The position numbers and the translations under genes were made by a program. DNA of 9,370 bases. It comes from Candidatus Atribacteria bacterium 4572_76. Its GTDB lineage: Bacteria; Atribacterota; Phoenicimicrobiia; Phoenicimicrobiales; Phoenicimicrobiaceae. Below the pieces are notes generated by a model. It worked only from the letters and a program-made list of their open reading frames with translations. It was not told where the DNA came from and searched no databases. Positions 1-5,603 of this stretch are shown here, in pieces; position 1 is the stretch's first letter; each line of letters opens with the position of its first letter. Where the stretch lies: positions 1-9,370 of the forward strand of contig NBMG01000084.1 of NCBI GenBank assembly GCA_002084865.1. Direction: 5' to 3'.

Positions 1-572
1 TCTCTAGTTTTGGCAGTTATTTTAAACCCCGGAGCTACGTCCTTAACAGCTTGATGATGAAATGTATTTGTGTATATATCTTTATTTTTGTGAATATTAT
101 ATAACTTACTATTCTCCTCAATTAAAACCTTATGAAAATAATCACTTACCGGGCTTCCGACTTGTCTGTGGCATATACAATTCGGTAATTGTGTACTCAA
201 ATCTTGATATATGGTACCACCGGCTGCAACATTAATTACTTGCATGCCTCTGCATACTCCTAACATGGGAAGGTCTATTCTAACTGCTTTTTTGTATAAT
301 TCTATTTCAAATTTATCACTTTCAATATTAGTACTTCCTATACCATATATAGGATCTTCTCCAAAAAACATAGGATTTACATCTATCCCACCGGTAAAAT
401 AGATTCCATCTAATATATCAAGATATTCTTCGCCTTCTCCCCCGGTATAAGGTAGGATAATTGGTAACCCTCCTGCTTTAGATATTACATCAATATTTCT
501 GTAATGTAGTTTAGCGTAAAAACCACTATTTTTATTTTCCACACTACAAGTTATTCCTATCCTCGGTTTCAT
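1..572 (-). CDS. Peptidase C26 / gamma-glutamyl-gamma-aminobutyrate hydrolase-like (PuuD family), 3' end missing
   Basis: The frame is open from ATG at 570-572 to the left edge, giving 190 codons of a family usually about 240-250 residues long. It begins MKPRIGITCS, typical of class I glutamine amidotransferase-like C26 hydrolases. The nucleophile elbow GVCRGMQ puts the catalytic Cys at residue 107; before it lies YFTGGIDVNP (about 58-67) and after it FHHQAV (about 171-176). The catalytic His/Glu pair expected near the C terminus lies outside the window. PuuD hydrolyses gamma-glutamyl-GABA in the cytoplasm during putrescine breakdown; relatives cleave other gamma-glutamyl amides, so the substrate is open. 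AAGGAG lies 5 nt upstream of the ATG. It is separated by about 70 bp from the M42 gene and may have its own promoter. By hand count the gene is about 34% G+C, against about 45% in sampled lines of the M42 gene, with many ATA and AGT codons, which hints at a different origin. Confidence 0.88.
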   Translation of the reverse strand, partial: MKPRIGITCSVENKNSGFYAKLHYRNIDVISKAGGLPIILPYTGGEGEEYLDILDGIYFTGGIDVNPMFFGEDPIYGIGSTNIESDKFEIELYKKAVRIDLPMLGVCRGMQVINVAAGGTIYQDLSTQLPNCICHRQVGSPVSDYFHKVLIEENSKLYNIHKNKDIYTNTFHHQAVKDVAPGFKITAKTR

Positions 573-598
573 AATGACTCCTTATTAAATTTAAGATT

Positions 599-624
599 AT
601 TATATTATGGTTTTAAAGTAACAA
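599..624 (-). promoter_or_regulatory. Possible promoter of the C26 gene
   Basis: On the minus strand there is a perfect TATAAT at 599-604, 26 nt before the C26 start codon. A TTGTTA at 619-624 could be the -35 box, but the spacer is only 14 nt, shorter than the usual 16-18. The -10 box is the stronger part. Supports independent transcription of the C26 gene; weak evidence. Confidence 0.3.
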
Positions 625-641
625 TATATTCTAACATCTCT

Positions 642-1682
642 TTAATGTGTCAAAGAACCGTCCCCTGACACACTTGTCCCAATTAAAAGAAGTAATTTTA
701 GACTATTATGGTAATCGGCTATACTCATCATCTCCACTTGACTGTGGGTATATTTTACCGGGATACACAGGGGGATTGAATTTAATCCCGCTTCAAAAGC
801 AGCAGCAGCATCAGTGCTTCCTCCGGTTACAATCTCCTGCACTTCTATCTTATTTTTCCGGGCAACTTCTTTCACAAAATTCCTGAGCCTTAAAGAAGAT
901 ACCCCTTTTCTATCTGCCAGTCTAATTACTGGGCCTCCTCCGGTACGGGCAGGGCTTTGATGAAAGTTCCCCCAGGGGAGATTACCTGCAGAAACTGTAT
1001 CTAAAGTATAAATTTCATCAAATGAATTTCGGGCAGAAAAAGCTTGAGCTCCTCGTAATCCGGTCTCTTCCTGTATGGTCCATACTAAGGTCACGGTATT
1101 TTGAGGAGGATGATGGAGGAACTCATTCAAAAGAAGCAGGTTGAGGGCACATCCTACCCGATCATCAAGGGCTCTGGTAACTACATATTTTTCATCAAGA
1201 ATTGTAAAATCCTTCTTCAGCCTGGCCGGTAAGATGGGAACAATCTCTCTTTCTTTCGCTTCCTGATCACTTTCTACTCCTATATCTATATATAGGTCAT
1301 CCCAACTCAAAACTTTCTCAAATTCTTCTTTCTTGGATAAATGGGGTGGCTTAAGTCCGATGACGCCCTGAACCATTCCCTGGTCAGTTAATATCTCCAC
1401 TACCCGATTATAGACCCCTCTTACATCCCAGCCACCTATCGGCTTAAACCTCAGATAGCCATTTTTCTCAACATAACTAATTAGAAATCCAAGCTCATCC
1501 ATGTGAGCCATAAAAGCGATTTGTCTTCCCCCGCTCCCTATCGTGGTAGAAAGATTGCCTACCTCGTCTTCTTTAAATTCTGCTTGAGGGGACAATTTTT
1601 TAATCTTCTCTCTTATCGGCCCCTCAAAACCGCTTATGCCGAAAGTATCTATTAAATCTTTCAACACCTTAATTTTATCCAT
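642..1682 (-). CDS. M42 family metallopeptidase (glutamyl/deblocking aminopeptidase, FrvX/TET-like)
   Basis: A cytoplasmic, di-metal (Zn/Co) aminopeptidase of the M42 family, which forms large tetrahedral complexes that trim peptides to amino acids. The metal and catalytic residues are all visible. Numbered from the upstream ATG at 1688 they are: AHMDE (His and Asp near 62-64), ALDDR (bridging Asp near 175), QEETG (catalytic Glu and metal Glu near 207-208), TLDT (Asp near 230) and YTHSQVE (His near 314). Length (346 residues) is normal, so the domain is complete. I place the start at 1682: AAGGAG at 1689-1694 abuts the in-frame ATG at 1688 and lies 6 nt from the second ATG. The last nine residues (VSGDGSLTH) and the region up to the stop are encoded by a palindromic repeat at 646-672, so the native C terminus was probably a little different. 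The gene stands alone, with about 490 bp upstream. Specificity (Glu/Asp, Leu, Lys types exist) cannot be read from the sequence. Confidence 0.93.
   Translation of the reverse strand: MDKIKVLKDLIDTFGISGFEGPIREKIKKLSPQAEFKEDEVGNLSTTIGSGGRQIAFMAHMDELGFLISYVEKNGYLRFKPIGGWDVRGVYNRVVEILTDQGMVQGVIGLKPPHLSKKEEFEKVLSWDDLYIDIGVESDQEAKEREIVPILPARLKKDFTILDEKYVVTRALDDRVGCALNLLLLNEFLHHPPQNTVTLVWTIQEETGLRGAQAFSARNSFDEIYTLDTVSAGNLPWGNFHQSPARTGGGPVIRLADRKGVSSLRLRNFVKEVARKNKIEVQEIVTGGSTDAAAAFEAGLNSIPLCIPVKYTHSQVEMMSIADYHNSLKLLLLIGTSVSGDGSLTH
646..672 (-). repeat. REP-like palindromic repeat, copy 1 (inside the 3' end of the M42 gene)
   Basis: Perfect 7-bp inverted arms TGTGTCA (646-652) and TGACACA (666-672) flank a 13-nt centre. 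Read on the minus strand the centre is GGGGACGGTTCTT. The same core recurs in copy 2 at 2149-2173. From memory, short repeats with a GGGGACGGTTCT core and TGTCA-type arms are scattered in many bacterial genomes and have been linked to IS200-like/RAYT (Y1) transposases; no such transposase is in this window. This copy overlaps the coding region and contributes the protein tail. Confidence 0.7.
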
Positions 1683-1688
1683 TTTCAT

Positions 1689-1694
1689 CTCCTT
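1689..1694 (-). promoter_or_regulatory. Ribosome binding site that decides the M42 start
   Basis: AAGGAG on the minus strand. It touches the first in-frame ATG (1686-1688) with no spacer but sits 6 nt before the second ATG (1680-1682), so the second is the likelier start, shortening the protein by two residues. Confidence 0.7.
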
Positions 1695-1976
1695 TTTCCT
1701 GTTTATTAAAATAATAGAAAGGGTTTTAGTTATATTTTTATCTTTCGTTTTAAGGGCTAATCGGGCAGTAAATGACTGCTAGATATATTATCCGGTATTA
1801 TCTGTAAGGTTTGTTTTCTTTATTAGTAGGGATTGTATGTTAAAATGCTATTTTATAATCACAAATTCATAGATATATCTAAAATAAGTTTACAACGCAA
1901 AACAACTTATTACAACTTGTTTATAAATATTTCTTATAATTTTGTTGATTTAAAGGTGATTCAATGTGGAAACATT

Positions 1977-2060
1977 CTATTTTTTCTGTGGTTTAATTTT
2001 CTCTTTCACGAGGTTTTCCTTTGGGGCTTCATCCATAGTAATACCTAAAATTTCAACCAT
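1977..2060 (-). other. Possible 27-residue small ORF or gene remnant
   Basis: ATG at 2058-2060 to TAG at 1977-1979, with AGGAG 11 nt upstream of the ATG. The peptide starts MVEILGITMDEAPKEN and ends in a lysine-rich tail; it looks like real protein composition rather than AT-rich noise. A stop codon lies just upstream in frame (TGA, then Gly-Val-Phe-Ser-Arg before the Met), so it may be the surviving 3' end of a longer decayed gene. I do not recognise the family. It is followed on the high-coordinate side by the sequence discussed at 2072-2104. Confidence 0.2.
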
Positions 2061-2148
2061 CCGGCTAAAAACTCCTCAAGTCCCAAAAGTGTCCGCTAAA
2101 AGTTACCGGATTATGGCTTAGTCCAACCATTTCCTATCATTTCTATAT

Positions 2149-2173
2149 TGTCAAGAGAGCCGTCCCCTTGACA
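2149..2173 (-). repeat. REP-like palindromic repeat, copy 2 (just after the locus 1 ugpE-like stop)
   Basis: Perfect 7-bp arms TGTCAAG (2149-2155) and CTTGACA (2167-2173) enclose an 11-nt centre, which on the minus strand reads GGGACGGCTCT. It shares the core GGGACGG(T/C)TCT and the same orientation relative to transcription with copy 1 at 646-672. It begins 2 nt after the permease stop codon (2176-2178). It could act as a 3'-end mRNA hairpin; there is no T-run after it, so it is not a classic intrinsic terminator. Confidence 0.7.
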
Positions 2174-2175
2174 GT

Positions 2176-3015
2176 TTATCCTTTGATGCCCGAACGGGTA
2201 AGGCTTTTTACGAAAAGGGGTTGGAGTATGAAGAATAATATGAGTGTGGGAATTACCGCTGCTACTGTCCCAGCCATGATGACTCCCCAGTTACTTGCTC
2301 CTTCAGCATCGATTAACATTTTTACTCCTACTTGAACGGTCTTCATCCTGTCTTCCATGGTTATTATTAAAGGCCAGAGGTAGAAATTCCAGGCGTAGAT
2401 AAAATTAATAATCGATACTCCGCCGATCATCGACTTGGAAAGAGGGAGCAATATCTTTATAAAATAAGCCATCGGTCCGGCACCGTCTATTCTTGCCGAA
2501 TCTTCCAGTTCTTTGGGAATCATCAGAAAATGCTGCCGTAATAAAAAAGTGTTGGTGGCACTTGCCATAAAGGGAATGGTTAGAGCCCAGTAAGTATTTA
2601 CCCAGCCAAGCTTGGCCATAAGAGCGAACAGGGGAACAATCATTATTAGTTCAGCAGGTAAAAATAGAGTGGCAAACAGAAAGGAAAAGGCAAAGTTTTT
2701 GCCAAAGAAATTAAAATTAGCAAAAGCATAGCCGGCGAGAGTGCCGGTAATCAATTTACCGAGAGTAATCATTATCGCTACAATAGCACTGTTGAGAAAT
2801 AATCTGTCAAAGGGCACTGTTTTAAAGGCATTAGCGTAATTCTGTAAATGTATTGCTACCGGAAGAATTTTTGGCGGGAAGGAAAAAACTGCCTGCGGAG
2901 GCTGTAAGCTCATGGTGAAAGCAAGGATTAAAGGCAATACAAATATAAAGGACACAACTATTAATACTATTTCAGATATAATCACATCTGTTCGCTTTTT
3001 AGTAGATATCTTCAT
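2176..3015 (-). CDS. ABC transporter permease, UgpE/MalG-like (CUT1 family), full length
   Basis: Inner-membrane permease subunit of a carbohydrate or glycerol-3-phosphate type importer. At 279 residues it matches the usual length of the family (E. coli UgpE is about 281). There are six hydrophobic segments, starting at about residues 12-35, 72-95, 107-131, 138-158, 195-215 and 245-267. The cytoplasmic EAA loop that docks the ATPase is present as EDSARIDGAG (about 171-180) through ILLPLSK. The C-terminal half (YLWPLIIT, then VIMAGTVAAVIPTLIL) is like UgpE. AAAGGAG lies 7 nt before the ATG and overlaps the stop region of the upstream permease, with a 12-nt gap, so the two genes are translationally close. 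It is the only undamaged permease gene of the four in this window. It is followed at once by a REP-like repeat. Confidence 0.92.
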   Translation of the reverse strand: MKISTKKRTDVIISEIVLIVVSFIFVLPLILAFTMSLQPPQAVFSFPPKILPVAIHLQNYANAFKTVPFDRLFLNSAIVAIMITLGKLITGTLAGYAFANFNFFGKNFAFSFLFATLFLPAELIMIVPLFALMAKLGWVNTYWALTIPFMASATNTFLLRQHFLMIPKELEDSARIDGAGPMAYFIKILLPLSKSMIGGVSIINFIYAWNFYLWPLIITMEDRMKTVQVGVKMLIDAEGASNWGVIMAGTVAAVIPTLILFFILQPLFVKSLTRSGIKG

Positions 3016-3027
3016 CAGTTATCTCCT

Positions 3028-3675
3028 TTATTGGTAGTGAACGTAACGTTCGCCAACTTTAAAATATACCATAGTAACAACTATCATAATAGCAATCAGA
3101 ATTACACTTTGAGCAGAAGCAACTCCTGCTTTTTGAAAATAAAAACCGTCTAAATAGAGTCTGTATATCATATTAGTTGTATATTGTCCCGGCCCGCCCT
3201 TGGTCATAACATCAATAATGGCAAAGGAAGAAAACATAGTGGAAACTATATTCATAATTACTAAATAAAAAGTAATTGGGGAGACCATGGGGAAGATTAT
3301 CTTCCAGGTTCTATCCATAGAGGAAGCACCCTCAATCGTGGCCGAAGAAATAGCATAGGGAGCAAAGATTAAGGTTCTATAAAATCTCACCCCGGGAATT
3401 TTTTTGACCATAAGAAGAGCAAGTAAAAAAGATGATAAAATAGTGATACCCACCGTTGTGGCAACATACAGGATAGTAAATCTTACCGAATAGAGATAGT
3501 CAGAATTAGCAAAGAGCTTTAAGAAGTTTTGCAAGCCGATATATCTCATCCCTCTACCAAAAGGCAAAACCCTATACAAGCTAGTTTGCAAGGAAACTCC
3601 GGCAGGCATATAGATGAATAATACAATTATTATAAAAGTGGGTACTAATAAAAAATATGGCGTCCATTTTCTCAT
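3028..3675 (-). CDS. ABC transporter permease, UgpA-like, with an internal in-frame deletion
   Basis: Partner permease for the UgpE-like protein that follows. The N-terminal part (PYFLLVPTFIIIVLFIYMPAG, then YIGLQNFLKLF) and the C-terminal part (IIDVMTKGGPG, ASAQSVILIAI, ending YVHYQ) are clear UgpA family. The protein has only 215 residues against about 290-295 normally. Aligned by eye with the paralogue at 7144-7845, about 75 residues are missing at residues 111-115: YAISSAT runs straight into IEGASSMDRTWKIIFP. That removes a complete membrane segment, the periplasmic loop before it and the first half of the EAA motif (the E-A-A part), leaving only its I-E-G-A part. The frame is kept. Such a protein is unlikely to fold as a normal permease. 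The ribosome site is weak (AAGGG about 13 nt upstream). A hairpin lies between it and the preceding binding-protein gene. It may be a pseudogene, or the loss may be an assembly error. Confidence 0.85.
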   Translation of the reverse strand: MRKWTPYFLLVPTFIIIVLFIYMPAGVSLQTSLYRVLPFGRGMRYIGLQNFLKLFANSDYLYSVRFTILYVATTVGITILSSFLLALLMVKKIPGVRFYRTLIFAPYAISSATIEGASSMDRTWKIIFPMVSPITFYLVIMNIVSTMFSSFAIIDVMTKGGPGQYTTNMIYRLYLDGFYFQKAGVASAQSVILIAIMIVVTMVYFKVGERYVHYQ

Positions 3676-3723
3676 TACTTTGTTTTATCCCTTTTTATAA
3701 AAACTATAACTAGCTTAAATAAA

Positions 3724-3749
3724 AGGAAGGCAGCAAATGCTGCCTTCCT
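3724..3749 (-). terminator. Hairpin with T-rich tail between the locus 1 binding-protein and permease genes
   Basis: Perfect 11-bp arms AGGAAGGCAGC (3724-3734) and GCTGCCTTCCT (3739-3749) with a 4-nt loop. On the minus strand the hairpin is followed by TTTATTT, giving the form of an intrinsic terminator. It starts 17 nt after the binding-protein stop codon and ends about 50 nt before the permease start. Within an operon it probably works as a leaky terminator or a 3' stabiliser, so that binding protein is made in excess over permease. Confidence 0.75.
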
Positions 3750-3766
3750 CTAAAATTATACTATCT

Positions 3767-5089
3767 TTACAGTCCTTCGTAATCTCTAATAGCCGTAGTT
3801 GCTTCTTTTTCAGCAGTAGCCAAAGCTTCTTCGGGAGTTAAATCCCCATTGAGCATTTTCTGTACATTAGATTCTACAATATTTCTTACTTCAGCAAAAG
3901 CACCGATAATAGCTCCGTTACTATTGTAGTTTTGGGTAGAAAGCAGAAGCTGCATGATGGTAGTAAGATTATGCGGAGATTCGGAATAATACCCTTGAGC
4001 TAACAGGTCTTCTACTGCATCTTTTCTCACCGGGAAATAACCGGTTCCGGTATGCCACTTTATCTGTTGGGCGGATTCGGCCATAAATTTAACAAATTCC
4101 CAGGCTGCTTTGGTCTCAGCTTCCGGTTTTCCAGCAACCATCCAGAGACTACCACCGCCGATAACCACTCCACCGGATTCTGCATCTGCCGGTACTGGCA
4201 TGAAAGCACTTCCCAATTCAAAATTGTTCTCCTTGGCTGATTTTACCATTAGTGCAACATCAGAAGTAGAAGTAATTAACATGGCTACTTTCTGGGAAAT
4301 AAAAAGATTTCTGGCGCCAGTCCAGTCGTGTACCTTTGTATTAATCATATATCCCTCTTTGGACAAATCATTCCACAAATTAAATACTTTTAAACCGGCT
4401 TCCGAATTAAATATGGCTTTGGTAGGTCTTCCGGTTCTTCCATTATTGTTATCAACAAGACCGGCGTTCTGTTTAGCCATAAATTGCTCGAAGAACCAGC
4501 AGTGGAGATTCCAGGTGATACCTGCTTGAACCACATTGCCTTTATCATCCTTTACCGTTAACTTTTCAGCATAGTCGAGTAATTCTTCGTAGGTCTTAGG
4601 TGGTTTGTTGGGGTCTAAACCGGCTTTTTTAAACAGGGTTTTATTGTAAAACATAACAGCATTGGAAGAATTAAAAGGCATACAGTAGAGTTTGCCGCCT
4701 ACCCGGTAATAATTGAGAACCTGAGGCATAAAGGTTCCGATATCAAAAGTAGGGTCTGCGTCAATTAAATCCTGCATGGGGACAGCGACTTCACCGTCTA
4801 TTAACATCTGAGTAGCAATATCATAACCCTGGACTACGTGTGGCGCTACACCGGATTGAATGGCTACATTTAATTTATTGATAGTATCACCATAGCTTCC
4901 GGTATATTGAACCTCTACATTTATATCCGGATTTAAAGCCATAAAATCATTGGCCATCTCTTGAAGTAGTTCGATTCTCCATCCGCCCATCGCATGCCAG
5001 AACTGAACATTAATCTTATCAGCAGCCATAGCAACCGAACTGACTGAAAATACTACGATTAAAAGTGTAACAAAGATTATCTTTTTCAT
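3767..5089 (-). CDS. Extracellular solute-binding protein, UgpB-like (family 1)
   Basis: Secreted or periplasmic ligand receptor for the locus 1 ABC importer. A signal peptide is clear: MKK, a hydrophobic core, then AMA with cleavage after about residue 22; there is no lipobox Cys. The mature protein starts with the FWHAMGG motif of UgpB-type proteins. Residues that match the E. coli UgpB glycerol-phosphate site include Ser 141/142 in MPFNSS, the GGGSLW glycines (about 311-316), Tyr 351 in HTGTGYFPV and Arg 402. Two sites differ: Asp 90 stands where UgpB has Glu (GYDIAT instead of VYEVGT), and STSDV replaces the SSGSL-type loop near 273-278, so the ligand may not be the same. Length (440) is normal. 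AGGAGG lies 5 nt before the ATG. It heads the binding protein-permease-permease set with a 500-bp regulatory region upstream. Substrate cannot be fixed from sequence; sugars or glycerophosphodiesters are both possible. Confidence 0.92.
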   Translation of the reverse strand: MKKIIFVTLLIVVFSVSSVAMAADKINVQFWHAMGGWRIELLQEMANDFMALNPDINVEVQYTGSYGDTINKLNVAIQSGVAPHVVQGYDIATQMLIDGEVAVPMQDLIDADPTFDIGTFMPQVLNYYRVGGKLYCMPFNSSNAVMFYNKTLFKKAGLDPNKPPKTYEELLDYAEKLTVKDDKGNVVQAGITWNLHCWFFEQFMAKQNAGLVDNNNGRTGRPTKAIFNSEAGLKVFNLWNDLSKEGYMINTKVHDWTGARNLFISQKVAMLITSTSDVALMVKSAKENNFELGSAFMPVPADAESGGVVIGGGSLWMVAGKPEAETKAAWEFVKFMAESAQQIKWHTGTGYFPVRKDAVEDLLAQGYYSESPHNLTTIMQLLLSTQNYNSNGAIIGAFAEVRNIVESNVQKMLNGDLTPEEALATAEKEATTAIRDYEGL

Positions 5090-5130
5090 TTTTTCCTCCT
5101 AAAATATTTTTTAATTATTACTCAGCAACT

Positions 5131-5151
5131 TTTATGCTAAGTTAGCAAAAA
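5131..5151. promoter_or_regulatory. Operator-like palindrome upstream of the locus 1 binding-protein gene
   Basis: TGCTAAGTTAGCA (5135-5147) is a perfect palindrome around a central G, and outer TTT (5131-5133) and AAA (5149-5151) extend the dyad with one mismatched pair. It lies 42-62 nt before the start codon, between the probable promoter region and the ribosome site, a common position for a repressor operator. The regulator is not in the window. The odd-length centre argues against a classic LacI-type operator, which has a central CG. A weak mRNA hairpin is the alternative reading. Confidence 0.4.
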
Positions 5152-5363
5152 CTAAAATTCACCTCCTCTCTGATTTAGAGATTTTTATCTGATAAGCAGC
5201 AAAATAATTTTAGTTCTGAAGCTATTTTAGATGTTAAATGTTGCAATAAAATTACAAAATAATTAAGATTTAATTAATAATTTTTAATCTAAAATCGTGC
5301 ATTATTTTTGATTTAAAAAATTACTTGAATGAACTATATTTTTTTATCCGTCAAAATATTTTC

Positions 5364-5429
5364 AAGAGAAAAGAAAACCTATTTAACGTGTAGAAAATCA
5401 CTTCTACGCATTAAATAGGCTTTTCTCTT
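5364..5429 (-). terminator. Long hairpin with T-rich tail, probable terminator of locus 2
   Basis: Arms at 5378-5395 and 5402-5419 pair at 16 of 18 positions (CCTATTTAA on the outside, GTAGAA next to a 6-nt loop). On the minus strand the stem is followed by TTTTCTTTTCTCTT, the form of an intrinsic terminator. The tail also pairs with AAGAGAAAAG before the stem across a 4-nt bulge, extending the structure to 66 nt. It lies about 175 nt after the DUF89 stop codon and before the locus 1 regulatory region. In the plus direction the stem is also followed by CTTTTCTCTTT, so it could act both ways. Confidence 0.65.
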
Positions 5430-5524
5430 TATCTCTAGCCATAATTTAATTTATTTAACATGCTTTTCACTTCGGTTATCTATATTCTAACGAGATTTAT
5501 TGTAGTTGTCAATTAATATATTCG

Positions 5525-5552
5525 TATTACGTATCGCATATTGCATATTGCA
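5525..5552. repeat. Short tandem heptamer repeat
   Basis: Four consecutive heptamers: TATTACG, TATCGCA, TATTGCA, TATTGCA, with a shorter TATTCG-like unit just before them. The last two are identical and the others differ by one to three bases. It lies about 50 nt after the DUF89 stop codon in non-coding DNA. Heptamer arrays of this sort are known in other bacteria (for example the STRR family of cyanobacteria); no function is evident here. Confidence 0.5.
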
Positions 5553-5603
5553 AGAAAATAGTTAGTTGGCTGTTGAAAAAAATTGTGAATACAAATGCCA
5601 TGC

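Larger units (their letters stand above)
1689..2148. other. Intergenic region between locus 1 and the M42 gene
   Basis: About 460 bp, strongly AT-rich in the middle, without a convincing gene. It holds the leader of the M42 gene, a small inverted repeat GCAGT-5nt-ACTGC (1765-1779) that could be an operator, an 8-bp inverted repeat AATAAGTT/AACTTATT (1883-1890 and 1904-1911, 13-nt loop), and a more GC-rich stretch at about 1977-2104 on the minus strand that looks like a gene or insertion-element remnant. I could not place a confident promoter for the M42 gene. Confidence 0.5.
5090..5603. other. Intergenic region between locus 2 and locus 1
   Basis: About 510 bp, very AT-rich, with no gene I can support on either strand. 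From high to low coordinates it holds heptamer repeats (5525-5552), a long terminator-like hairpin (5364-5429), a very AT-rich block (about 5230-5340) likely to contain the locus 1 promoter, small palindromes TTATC-T-GATAA (5185-5195) and TCTCT-5nt-AGAGA (5167-5181), an operator-like palindrome (5135-5147) and the AGGAGG ribosome site (5095-5100) of the locus 1 binding-protein gene. I could not pick a single convincing -35/-10 pair. Confidence 0.55.

Noticed and set aside
211..402. 63-codon open frame on the plus strand
   Set aside because: It lies antisense to the C26 gene, which has a catalytic motif and a good ribosome site; composition is that of a shadow frame.
647..886. 79-codon open frame on the plus strand
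   Set aside because: Antisense to the 3' end of the M42 gene and partly made of the palindromic repeat; no recognisable domain.
1833..2048. 71-codon open frame on the plus strand in the intergenic region
   Set aside because: Composition follows AT-rich DNA (Phe, Ile, Asn, Tyr-rich), there is no ribosome site, and it runs across the inverted repeat and the remnant on the other strand.
646..2173. CRISPR array or phage attachment site based on the two GGGACGG repeats
   Set aside because: Only two copies 1.5 kb apart with genes between them, variable arms and no cas or integrase gene; a REP-like repeat explains them better.
4110..4529. 139-codon open frame on the plus strand
   Set aside because: Fully antisense to the locus 1 UgpB-like gene, which has a signal peptide and conserved ligand residues.
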